From Motacilla alba alba (Eukaryota; Chordata; Aves; Passeriformes; Motacillidae), in NCBI RefSeq assembly GCF_015832195.1, contig NC_052028.1, forward strand, positions 10,707,501-10,771,500: DNA of 64,000 nucleotides, in the 5' to 3' direction. Within the stretch, counting starts at the first letter, position 1. Every line of letters begins with the position of its first letter. Position numbers and translations under genes: made by a program. The notes below the pieces were generated by a model. The model ran no database searches. It had not been told where the DNA came from and saw nothing but the letters and a program-made list of their open reading frames with translations. Shown in pieces: positions 1 through 10,920 of this stretch.

Positions 1-332
1 TGCTACAGTTTTCCTCTAAACCTCTCTGGGAAGCACTGCTATTTTTGAAAAGCTCCAACTGCTACATCACTAATTCATCACCACGACAGCTCCCCCCCAA
101 CCCTGTTCTCTTATTTAAAGGCAGCATCATCTTTGGGATCTGCTTTTTCATGGGAACAATTATACAGCAGTGAAACAGCATTTAAAGCAATGCATCAATT
201 TACCAAGCTTTAATTGTATGCAGCTTTTAAATGAGCCCTCTTAATTCAAAATTTAACACATTTGCACTTTTGCATAAAGTGCTGCCCCAATTCATCAAAT
301 TGAAACCATTTATTATACTGTGAATTGCTTAC
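1..332 (-). other. RASGEF1C: Intron 2 of RASGEF1C (partial), with splice donor at 327-332
   Basis: The sequence left of position 333 is non-coding on the minus strand. The minus-strand donor reads GTAAGC (plus-strand GCTTAC at 327-332), directly after the GAA codon that ends the conserved DYYPE motif. The next RASGEF1C exon, expected to begin with residues resembling a YIFTF motif, is not found in 1-326, so the intron continues past the window edge. AT-rich with no repeat that I recognise. Confidence 0.85.
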
Positions 333-509
333 TTCAGGGTAGTAATCAGTGGTAGGTATCAGATGCTGGATTAGAGCATCCAGAGATGCTGAGGTAAGGT
401 TTCCATCCTGGAAGATCAGTCCTCCTTGTTCACCTTCTTTTGAAGTATGTAGATGAGGGCTGAAGCCACATGGGGTAAACATACTGGTGGAACTCAGTGT
501 TTGGGGCAT
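333..509 (-). CDS. RASGEF1C: RASGEF1C first coding exon (residues 1-59, partial gene)
   Basis: This exon encodes the N-terminus of RasGEF domain family member 1C, a guanine-nucleotide exchange factor of the RASGEF1 family. RASGEF1A and RASGEF1B members act on Rap-type Ras GTPases at membranes in the cytoplasm. The translated exon begins MPQTLSSTSMFTP and carries GEQGGLIFQDG, then SASLDALIQHL and ends in DYYPE, which is the start of the family's RasGEF N-terminal domain. The MPxTLS start, the GEQ, the SASL and the PTxDYYPE pattern fit the 1C paralogue better than 1B, which has a different start and DYYPD. The start at 509 is chosen because the in-frame ATG at 536 lies on the intron side of a clean splice acceptor. 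The exon is 177 coding nt, phase 0 at its 3' end. All downstream coding exons, including the catalytic CDC25 homology domain, are outside the window to the left. The orthology call rests on remembered family sequence, not a search. Confidence 0.9.
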
Positions 510-534
510 GCCTTCCTGCAACAGAGACAGGGAC
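510..534 (-). other. RASGEF1C: Splice acceptor and 6-nt 5' UTR before the RASGEF1C start codon
   Basis: On the minus strand a pyrimidine-rich run with CTGTCTCTGTTGCAG precedes the exon. The AG is at plus positions 516-517, and the exon begins GAAGGC followed by ATG. Only six transcribed untranslated bases lie between acceptor and start codon, so at least one upstream non-coding exon must exist. This also rules out the longer in-frame start at 536, which would be intronic. Confidence 0.85.
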
Positions 535-3500
535 AAGATCCATCAGATCCACAGCCACATCTGTCTTCTGGCTGATTTGAACAACACAGCCACTAATGAG
601 AGCTTCCTGTGCACAAAATTAACACGATCCCTTCCTGATAACCTCCCGTCTCTTTCATTGCTGCCACTGGCAGATCACTCCTGCAATGGGCAGAACACAG
701 AAAATGGAGCATTTTGATTTATGCTTTTGGGCCAGAAAGTGATGGCAGCTACTTTGGGCTCCCCCCCAGTCAAGAGTGGCTGTGATGATTCCCTTTTCAC
801 TGCCATCTCTGGTCAGGCCCACACAGGAGACAGGAGATACTTGGGACTTAAACCTCAGCAGGCTCCTGAACAGGATGAAGCAGTTTGTTTGAACCTCTGC
901 CCTCCTGAGAATGAAGCAGGGAGAATTTAGGTGTGAGGGAGAGAAAAGTGGTGCCACCTAGAGCTTGCCTGGGATTGGAGCCTTGTGGCTCCCATGGGAC
1001 AGCAGAGGTGTCAGATTGAGTGAGGAGATAGGAGCAGAAGTCAACTGGGGGAGGATGGAAAAGTGAAGGGAGTTGGAGGAAACAGAGAATGTGGGAACTG
1101 ATGAAGAGATTAAATAGCAAGGAAAAGAGAAATGAGGAAGAGTGAGAAGGCAGACACCTGAACTATATTTGGAGCCCAAAGTTAGTCAGTCCTAGATCTA
1201 TACTTAGGTACTAAATAAATGTTTCAAAGAAATCCTGAGCACTCATCGCCTTCACTAGAGCTGCTCAGTCCCCAGCACTTCTGAAAAGGAGGCCAGGCAG
1301 ACTCTGAGCACATAGCCCACATTCAAATCCCTATATTTCAGTTATCTGAGTTTTTCAGGTTGCATTCTAGGTTTCATCTTGATTTTGTGGTTTACAATCA
1401 GCTTTGAATGTTCCTCCTGTTGAGCAAAGTTGTTTTGTTTTTGAATTGCTGCAGAGGGATGAGAGATTTTGCCCTGAGAGTTTTAAAGCATCTCCAGCTG
1501 CCTCTGAAATCCCTCCTGGAAGCTGCTCCTCTCTCAGCTAGAGGCAGCATTATAGGACATGGATGGGAAAAGAACAGTGTGTGCTCCCTTCCATGTCTGC
1601 AAATGCATCATCCAGAGCAAGGGACCCTTCTGTGACCTGACTATTTGTTTTCATGTTTGATTTTACCTCATAAAAGGGAGGATAGAAAAGAGATAAGAGA
1701 AGAGCATCAGAGCCAAGCAAGATCTGCACCCCGTGCCCTGCTGAGCCAGCAGTGAGCTCCCATGGCAGAAGGCCCAGGGCCATGGGGACAGCACTGCCAG
1801 GGCTGGGGCACACACAGCCAGCAGACACACCGTGGGGTTAAATACATTCCTCTGCCCTTTTCTGTATTCTGTTCTCTCTGCTTTTCTGCCTCTTTACTAT
1901 CCCATACCATTTCAAAAGCTGACCCACGGCTTTGGTTTAGAATTTGGAGTTTGCCTTTCTCCCCCATGTAGATCAGCAGCTGTGCTGTGACCCAGGCAGT
2001 CAGCCCAGCCTCAGCTCCAGGTACAGCTTGTTGAGCTCACTCCTGCAAAAAACCCTTCCCTGCCTGGCACAGCCCATCTACTCCCCCAGCTCAGGGCCAC
2101 CCTGGGCCACTGAGGAGAAGGGAATCATTCCTGTAAGCCAGGCAGGGTGGGAAGCCCTGGGAGAGGCTGGGAGCTGAGTCCCAGCTCCGTGGGAGATCAG
2201 GCTTTACAAGCAAAACTTGGGTGACTTCATCCTTCAAAGGAGGGAGCGTTCCCTGGAGCCAGCAGTTCCATCCCTTATCTCCTTCTGGGAGGTTCACACA
2301 GGCTGCCTCTGGGATTTGCAACCAACAAAAAGGAACCAAAATGTCAAACCTAACCAATTCCTACCTTGACTGGGAAATAAACTAGATGTTGGATTTTAGT
2401 TTAAGGACCAGAATATGTAAATGCCATCCCAGCCAGGATGGAAGTTGAAGCATCTAGTTCTAATGAACGTGCAGATGTGCCTGTTAATAAAGCTCTGAGA
2501 GCAAGTAATTGCTGCTTTTTGTAGCACATAGCTCAGACTCTGTGTAGTAAATGGGAAGGACTGCCAAATCCCATTTGTTACTTCTAACACGCTCTATGTT
2601 ATGGCTTGTTTCTATGGCAATAATCCCAAGAAGGATTTCATGTCCACACAGATCAAGAAATAAATCTCATGGACATGCAGCTGTCTAGATGAGGAAAAGG
2701 AAAAGTTAGAACAGCTGTGAACTTACAGGACACATCCTGGCTGCAGCATAAAACAGAACTCACAACTAATGATTTATTCAGTGCAATCTCTCACTGTCAA
2801 TGCCATTTTTATTATCAGATAGAAAGCATCTAAACAGGATATTGCCTGAACTTTTGCATAGTATTAAATGAGAAATCTTGCTGAAATACATGGTAATGCT
2901 TTTTTAGACAAAGTACATTTTTAAAAAGGAAATAAAACAGCTGTACGACTGTCACTGAGACATCTGTCTTGGGTATTGTCAAAAAATTAAATTTGACTTT
3001 TTTATTATGAAGTTCCTGAGTAACCTCAAGTTTTCAGGCAAGGCCTGTGTCATATCTGAGCTGGTGGATGACTGCCACCTTACTTGCCACCAAAGAAGAC
3101 TTGAAGGTTTTAACAGATGCCTTTTGCTCCCTTTTATGTTACATTCACAGCAGGATGAGGCCAGCTGTACAAAGGATAAAAGACTCTTGCACTGCTAAGC
3201 TCAAAAATAACTAACATTAGCATTTGACAGACATGAATTCGGGACAGGGACTTCTCTGCCTAATTTCTTTTTCTGTTCATACATTTCCAGAGTTCTCTTT
3301 TCAAGAGTACTAAATAGAAACAAGATCTTTCTTTGAAAGAGCCCAAATACACAGACAAGGTTCTGCTGTCAATCACTCACAGAATACAGAAACAAGGGAA
3401 GCACTGAGAGGAAAACAAACAAGCAAACAACCAAGGAAATTTGTCTTATTGACCTCTTTGGATGATGGAAAAGGCAGCACAGACAGAGGCAGACCCTCCC

Positions 3501-3599
3501 CTGAAGGGCAGTGACAGGATGAGAGGCAGCACTCCCAGGCTGCAGCAGAGAAATTCCAGCTGAAGAGAAAATCATCCCCGAGCAGTGTGGAAGAGGAAC
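516..3599 (-). other. RASGEF1C: RASGEF1C intron 1, exon-proximal part
   Basis: Unremarkable bird intronic DNA. All open frames here are short, lack codon bias, and are not bounded by convincing splice-site pairs. I see no RNA gene and no recognisable mobile element in this part. Confidence 0.6.
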
Positions 3600-3722
3600 C
3601 TGGACAGGATGTTCAATGTCCATCCTGGGAGGTTTTCAAAACTCAACTAGACAAGACTCTGAGCAAACTTGAAGCCCTTCTTCAAGTGGGAACTTGGACT
3701 AATGAGTGCAAGAGGTTGCTTC
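3600..3722 (+). mobile_element. Degenerate CR1-type LINE fragment (3'-region)
   Basis: The stretch has, in order, a GTCCATCCTGGGAGGTTTTC block, then AAAACTCAACTAGACAAG, a CTCTGAGCAA block, and a TTGGACTAATGA block near 3,694-3,705. These are diverged forms of the phrases found close to the 3' end of avian CR1 retrotransposons, in the sense orientation on the plus strand. The usual terminal short repeats after the 3' end are not visible. It is a short, old 5'-truncated fragment with no coding capacity, inserted antisense to RASGEF1C. Recognition is from memory of the consensus. Confidence 0.7.
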
Positions 3723-6700
3723 TGATTAGCTTCTCTGTGACTCTAACACACACATTTCCACTCAAGTATTGCCCCATTTCTGAGCTTTTCAATATAAACC
3801 CTGGCAAGTAAAAATTGAGTCCAGAATATTAGATATTTGTAAAGAAGTCTTTCTTGGAAAAAAAAAAGGTTTTTCTGCTTTTCCTGGAAACAACAGCTTG
3901 AATGTAGTAAAAATGACTCAAAACCTCACTTGAAAACCTCTTGGACTTAACCTGAAGTCAATGAGATTCAAGCATGTGATTCAGCAGGTGCATCCATGAA
4001 CTTTCATCCAATTCAACACACAATGTTTTGCTGTTCCTCTCATTTCAGAAGCAAATCTGATGCCAATTTCAGCTGATAAATGGTGCTCTGGAGGAAGTGA
4101 GATGGTGAGATGCTAGTAAAGGGCAAACTTCCACCCCCAACATGCAAAATGACTGATGATACATGTGGCTGCACACACACAGCATTTAAACTACCTCTGT
4201 GCTCTGAAGGGCTGAGACCAGGAGACAGGAAAGTGTTTCTGCACTGGCTAAAAAAACCAAAAAGAAAATCCAGAGGCAGACTGTGCCTGGGACTGGTCTC
4301 TGTTACACTGAACCTCCCATGTGGCAGAAGGCAGGGCATGAGCCTCCTTCCTTGCCTACAGAAAAACAAGATGATAAATTGGAAACAAAGGCAGATTGGA
4401 CTCAGCACTGCCTGGAAAAAGGAACACCAAATGCTGCTGGGCTGGGCTGGTAACATTTTGCATTAATTTTACCAAAACGTTATGTCTATCAGCAGTGGCC
4501 AGAGCAATCACACCACCATTTAAAAAATAATGGCAACATACACCTTTTTATCTTCCTTCACTGGCCAGCACCACCCAGTACTACAACACAGTGATAAAAA
4601 AAGACATAGACACTTCTCACTCCAAATGATGCTGCTTACACAAAATATTTCAGGACTTGATTCACTGAGCTAAAGCATGGAACCAAAGGATCACCAGTGC
4701 TTGGGAGAAAAATTACCCACAAATTCTGCACCTATCTACATCTGCAAGTGCCTTGAAATCTCTGGAAAACCAGTGCCCAGACCTGGAAGACTGAGGAGGC
4801 TTAAAGGAGTCCTAAGCACGCACGTGGGCCCGCTGATCTGCAGCAGGAGAGGTTCAAGGTGCCAGAGGACGGCTGCAGGCTGCCAGCTCTGCCTTCCTGG
4901 GCCAGGCAGGTGACCTGCAGCACAGCCACAAGGGTAAACGCCCCCCAGCATCCCCCAGCTCCACCACTTGCTGATACAAGTGTCCCCATGGCAAGTGCAG
5001 TTAATGCTTACGTGGACACGAAACGTTCAGGAAACATTTAATGTGGTTTTCAGTGCTTTTGATGTGATAAGTGTTTTATCCTTTATCAAAAACCTAATCA
5101 CACTGTTTACTTTTGATCTTCATTTCATCTCTGCCTTCCATCTGCTCTGCCTCTCTCAAGGGGAAACAAGAGTTGGTACCATGTGACAAAGGGAACGGGG
5201 CTGCCGACTTATCTTCCCACCCACTTAACTTTTGGATTAACCAAATAAATAAAAGCCTTCCCACTTCAGGGATGAAAGGCACAAGCTTCTGACAATCTCC
5301 CAGCAGAATTACAGGAGCTAGGGAGGGTGGTAAGGGAAGGTGTGGAGGCTGGGGTATCCATCTGTGATGAGGGAGGCTCCAGGGTCACTCTGGCAAGTCA
5401 GCATTCAGGGAGCATGGGCAGGGGACAAGCCAAGGGTGTGGGAGACCCAAGTCAAGCATTCATTTGGCAAGGCACAGACTTTAACTAACATACCTAATCC
5501 AGAGTGATCTGGGAATCAAAATAGGAGACATCTCCCATCCCATCTCAACCCTACAAAAGTGTTTTCTGATCAAACAATCACCAAAACCATAACTAAAGGA
5601 ACATGGCTTGCAATAAAACATTTTGGAAAAACATCTTGATCAGTTTTAGTAACCGGGTCTACTACCCAGCCATCACTATATGGAGAACAAACCCTGTCCA
5701 CAGCCCCTGTCAGAACAGCACAAGACACACTGAGGTCTCATCAGCTTCAGTACCTGCCCACTGCTGTCACACAAGCCCCAAATACCACTGAGCTCAGCAG
5801 AAACTGCAGTAGCAGATGCTCATTTTTCTTTACATTACTTTCAGTAATTTTCCAGCTATTCATCTTTGCTGACAAAAAAAAATCAGAAGATAATCATAAC
5901 AAGTTAAAATTCAGATTTTTCTCTGCTTCTTTTATAGGGAGGGAAGCAGAGGAAAGAAGAGAAAAGAATGCTGGTGTTTCAGAATACAAAAGGAAAACCA
6001 CTGCAAAGTAATTGCTTCCAGTTGCTAAGGCCATGGTTATAAACATATTTTCAGCAAGAGTACCTGGCATTAACAAACTCAATGTATTTGATGATGATTT
6101 AATTAGGAAAGTGGTAGCAGATGTAACTTTCTTATCACCTTTTCACCAGGCCCTAAAACATTCAATTTACAGCCCATGAAGTTGTGAGATTGCTGAAAAC
6201 TCAACCTGTCAATCGCAGTGCTGCTGGAAGTGGTTAAATGAGCAACAGAATGAAGTCTCTACATGAGTTAGAAACACAAAGGAAGCACAAGGGATGAGAA
6301 CAGTGGGGAAAAACATTTAACTGCAATATTCTCCAATCTCAATAATGATGATTACATCTCAATGCAGGTTCCCTCCCCTTTCCTACCCACTCCTTGCAGC
6401 AGCTGAGGACTTCACTGAGATTCCCATGAATGAGGCTGCAAGAGCAGCAAGTGAATGTATGGCTTTGGATATCTAATCAGAATTAGACGATGATTTTGTT
6501 TCCTTTGATCCCACCTGGTTCTCACTTCTTACTCATCCACCCACACGTATCACTTCCCTAAAGAGTTCACCCAGTGAAGCCTTCTTAGAGAGGAGGGGAA
6601 GGAAAACTCCTCACAAATCTAAACCAGCTATCACAGAAAGCAACCTTGGGTAAAGGAAGGAGAGCTGAGTAGCAGAGAGGACGGGACAGGACAGCTCCAT

Positions 6701-9700
6701 GATGTGTTGTGGTACACCACACTCAGAGCAGGGGATGTGGGCCAGGAGCCTCAGGGTGTCTGGAAAACTTTTCTTCTTTTTCTTCTGCAAAATTGAACTC
6801 CACAGAAATTACTGGGCTCTACAACTCCACAGACTTACTCCAGGCTAGAAAAAGATCTTTTGTAATTCTCCAAGAAATGCACATAGGTGCAGCAGAGCCA
6901 GAGTATGTCTGCCTGCTGAATTCATTCCATCATGTCAGTAAAATGATCCTAGAGGTAAAATGATCTTGTACTAGAGGTTTATGAGAAATATCTTGCAGTC
7001 AGAAAAACAACCATGCTAACCAATTACCTCGAAATCTGACGGACATGCCTCAGAAAGAGGCCCAATTTATAGGTAAGGAGGCATTAAATCAATTACCAGC
7101 ACGGTGCAAGCAAGAACAAGGTCACCTTGCTGAAGGAATATTTCTGTTTATGCTCATGTCAGAGTATTTTGCTCAATAGAGAAAAATGAAAACCTGATTA
7201 TCATGAATTTGGTAGACTGGTCTGAAGTAGAATGTAAATCAGAAAAGGGAAGATTTATGGCCAATTAAATTGAACTCCAATCAAAATCCCATTCAGGCAA
7301 CAGTTCCCTGGGGGCTTCAATTTGTTAGTGCCACATTTTTTTAATAACTTTCTTTTTCATGTAACATCAGCAATAATAAAATCCCTTCAATAACAAGCAG
7401 AGCCATGAACACTTTATTTATCTTAAAATGCCATCATTGCCTGGAATCATAAGGCATTGAAAGGATGAGCTGTAATCGCTCAAGAACAACCCCCCACAGC
7501 ACTGCAATGGGTGTAAAGACTTTTTTCTTAGTCTCAGAGCAATTTCTCTTTTCATTAATCTGGTTCAAGTCTGAAGTATTTCTCCTGAGTAACACGGAGT
7601 TGGTGCTGACCCTGCCAGGAGAGCAACACAGCCTCTGATGTCTCAGACCCTTCCCAGTGCTGGGTGTGCACGTGGCAGACACAGCCCATGGCAAATCTGT
7701 GCCTCATCATTAGCAGATTTTTAGAATTATTAGAAAGAGAAGGCTATCAACATATTCCAGATGCCCTTGACAATATTCAAATGCATGCCAAAGGCAGCAG
7801 TCTGGATTTCTCTCTTTAGGCTAGGAAATCTATTTTCTGCTCTCTCTCCCCTTATGCCTCCCCTTCCTCCAGAGCTCCTGGTATCCTGGTAAAACCCTTA
7901 GACAATATAAAAACTATTCTGGTGCATAGAATTTCTTTTAAAGTAAAAGTTATCCTTTCTTTATCTGCTCAGAAATTATCCATTATCCTTTCCCTCCCCT
8001 TTTTAAGGAAAGAAAGAGGCTAAATAGAACATAAATGGGAGAAGGAAAATGAGAGTGCTTAGGGTGGGAATGAATTACTGCAGCTTTTGTTAAACACAAA
8101 ATTGCAAACTTTGCCCTGAGTGAAGTCAGAGCTCAACCAGGCATGGACAGAGAGGGAAATCCCGGAACAAAACCACGCAGGCAGCATTCCCAGAAACCAC
8201 TGACATCAACAGGAGCCTTTTGGCTCAGTTCACTCAGCACTGACGGGCCACCACTGGGACTGCCTGGAAATCAGTCAATGCTTGGATCTTCTTCCTTCAG
8301 CAGTGGAAGTGGTGAGGAGAGGAAGTTATTTAAGGATAACTAACACTTGTCAGCCTGCAGGGCTGTGTGGTTTTGCTGGACAGTCCGGGCTGTGGCATCA
8401 CCAAACTCACACCTAAAATCAAGAGAGACACTGTGGAAATTGTATTTAATACCCAAATACCCGAGCACGACGTCGTGACTGCCTTCAGTCCTCAGCAGCC
8501 ACCTCCTCCCAGGAACAGCGTCTGCCAGGCCAAGCCTGGAGGAATCAGAGAGGCTTAAAAGCAGCATGGCAGAGTCTGGTCCCTGCAACACCTACAGCTT
8601 TGCAGGAGCAAGGCTGCCTCTCCCCAGCTAAATGAATGCTGGCTCCACCGCATGCTGTCAGAATTACAATGGAAAGCCCGTAAATAAAACAGAAATGCAG
8701 ATCTCAGTCCTCCTCTCATGACATCTTGGTGAGAACAAGCCCTGACAGGAATAAAAAAACCTCCCACACTAAGCAAAGCAATTCTGCTCTTTATGCAGAA
8801 GGAAGAAGGAAAGCTGTATATCAAACAAATAATTACAAGAGCAGCTTTATCAGTCCCTGCTGATTACTCTCAGCTCGGTTTGATGATTCTGCCAGCGCTC
8901 TGCAGGTTGTTCAGAGAGGTGGATGTCACAACATTTTACTTGCAGTTCTTTCCTTTATTAGCACCTACTGCTACCTGTCTCTTAGTCAAAAATCTTGGCA
9001 TACATTTAGAAATTGGTCTCCTGGAATGTGTCAGGGAGGTTTAAAAACCTAGAAATCATATTTTTATACACACATCCTCAGACACCACATGTGAATATGA
9101 ATGCATAATGATGTATTTTGGGTGTTACATACGTAAATGCAGTTATATAGAGACACACACATTCACGTAAGTGCACTCCTCCTCCTCAATATGTAAATAC
9201 AGAAATTCAAGTAACTTCCCTACCACTGTTCCAGTTTGAGTGGGACAACATTTCCGTTGACCTATTTTCTTCCCCAAATTTGCTAAAATATTAAATGGAA
9301 GAGGGTCTCATTTTTATCTCAGAAAGCATCAACACATTCTGAAGAGCATCATAAGCTCTGACTGTCACCAATGTCAATTTATCACCACTGTTCATTAGAG
9401 TGTATCCAAGCAATGCTCAGTTACCAGATTAGGAGCAAAAATTTAAGTGACATTTGTGCCAATTGCCAGGGTCTGGAGGCATCCCTGAGATTTATGTCCA
9501 GCTGCAAGGCATCCTTTGTGTGGAGCATCTCCGTGCTCCAGTGTGCAGTGCCTGGCTGAGGGGACAGACAACCAAGCACCTGATTTATGGTGCTCACATC
9601 CCCGAGCCTCAGCTCACCTCCAGGAGCTGTGCACAGGACTGTGGGCAGGAAAACTGAGAGGTCAGGGCTGAGCCTGTCAGTGATGGATCCAGCCATGCAG

Positions 9701-10179
9701 GCTCCCTTGCACAGCTCCCCCTCTCAGCCCTGGGCAGGAGAGGCACTGAACACTCAGACATTCAGGCAGGGAGGGTGGACAGAGCACAGGGGCTCCATCA
9801 GCACAGCCAGCACCAGGCTCCAGCTTAGACACAGATTCAGGTTATTTCATCCCAGCAGCCTCAGAGTGCTCCAGACTGATGAGCAGGCTCTCATCCTCTA
9901 TGGGTGACATATGGACACGTCTCCCTAAAAGAAATGAGCTCGTGAGCTTCTGGATTTCCCCTTCTGGAGCACCATCTGTGCCTGCTCCCAGTCCCACCAC
10001 CCGCTGCCAAGCGTGACCCGAGGCAGCCCCGCGCGGGCCCAGGGAGCAGCAGCAGCATCCCTGGCTGTCCCAAATTCGAACACATTCATGCTGGAATATG
10101 CTCAAGCCCGCACAAGCTCAGCCTTCATTTGGGCAGGCAAGGAGTATTCGGCTGACAGATTTTCTCTGGCTGCATTAAG

Positions 10180-10183
<4 letters not shown>
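3723..10183 (-). other. RASGEF1C: RASGEF1C intron 1, block without recognised genes
   Basis: No exon, RNA gene or clear mobile element was recognised. The longest open frames (for example 118 and 138 codons on opposite strands at 4.04-4.47 kb) overlap each other, have no family resemblance, and look like chance. A small GC- and CpG-richer patch sits at about 9,990-10,060, just before the poly-A tract. Confidence 0.55.
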
Positions 10184-10231
<48 letters not shown>

Positions 10232-10241
10232 AAAAAAAAAA
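10184..10241 (+). repeat. Long poly-A tract (46 A, GG, 10 A)
   Basis: An uninterrupted run of 46 adenines occupies 10,184-10,229. It is followed by GG at 10,230-10,231 and a further ten adenines to 10,241. This is far the longest homopolymer in the window. It could be a simple-sequence expansion or the tail of an old retroposed RNA read on the plus strand. The exact length is prone to sequencing error. Confidence 0.9.
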
Positions 10242-10877
10242 GACTGCTGACATTTAGGATAACACTGCAAGTCTGTAGCTGGAAAATAAATCCCTCAGCT
10301 TCAGAAGAAGGAAATCTGAGCTGCAGCCCAAGCAGCAGCACAGGTGAGGGTGCTGGGCCCACATGCTGGGGCTCCCAACACCCCAGGGAAGCACCATGCT
10401 GAGCCCTGACCACCCCTTCCCCAGGGGCCACGGGCAAGGGAGAGGCACTGCTGAGCTGACTAATTGCTCATTAGCTGAAATTAACTCTGCAAGACAATTC
10501 TGTGATCACTGCTAGAAGTCTGTCATTAAAAAGGACTGCAGACATTAGTTCTTAGCTTCCAATCAAAGCACCAGCAAAGTGATGCCCAGGCTTTGGGATC
10601 AACAATCTGCTCTCAGAGAAACATGGGGATTGCCCGTGGTCCATCCAGCTCTCCCATCTGCCTCTCTCACTGGCCACCACCACTGGGTACATCTCAGACA
10701 GGCAAGAGCACTGCAGGGGCAGAAACAGAACACTCTGCCCACTACAGCAGCCTCCTTCTGCTCCTGAGTTAGGAGAACAGTTCATACCCTGAAGCATGAG
10801 ATTTAATATCCACCCAAAACCTGTTCTGGTTAGTGATTCTCAGTGCCCAGGCAGAAATTATAACTCTCAGGAACCAG

Positions 10878-10920
10878 CAGCAGAACTCTTAGAGCTATGG
10901 CAGCAGAACTCTTAGAGCTA
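10878..10920 (+). repeat. 23-bp direct duplication
   Basis: The block CAGCAGAACTCTTAGAGCTA occurs at 10,878 and again at 10,901, separated by ATGG... phase, giving a period of 23 bp. The second copy is identical over 20 bases and then diverges. This looks like a recent slippage or tandem duplication in intron DNA, with no sign of function. Confidence 0.9.

Noticed and set aside
333..509. Assignment to RASGEF1B or RASGEF1A
   Set aside because: The MPxTLS start, the GEQ segment, the SASL block and the DYYPE ending fit 1C. RASGEF1B has a different N-terminus and DYYPD.
510..536. In-frame ATG at 536 as the RASGEF1C start (adds nine residues)
   Set aside because: It lies beyond a clean minus-strand splice acceptor at 516-517, so it is intronic. 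The family N-terminus also begins at the ATG at 509.
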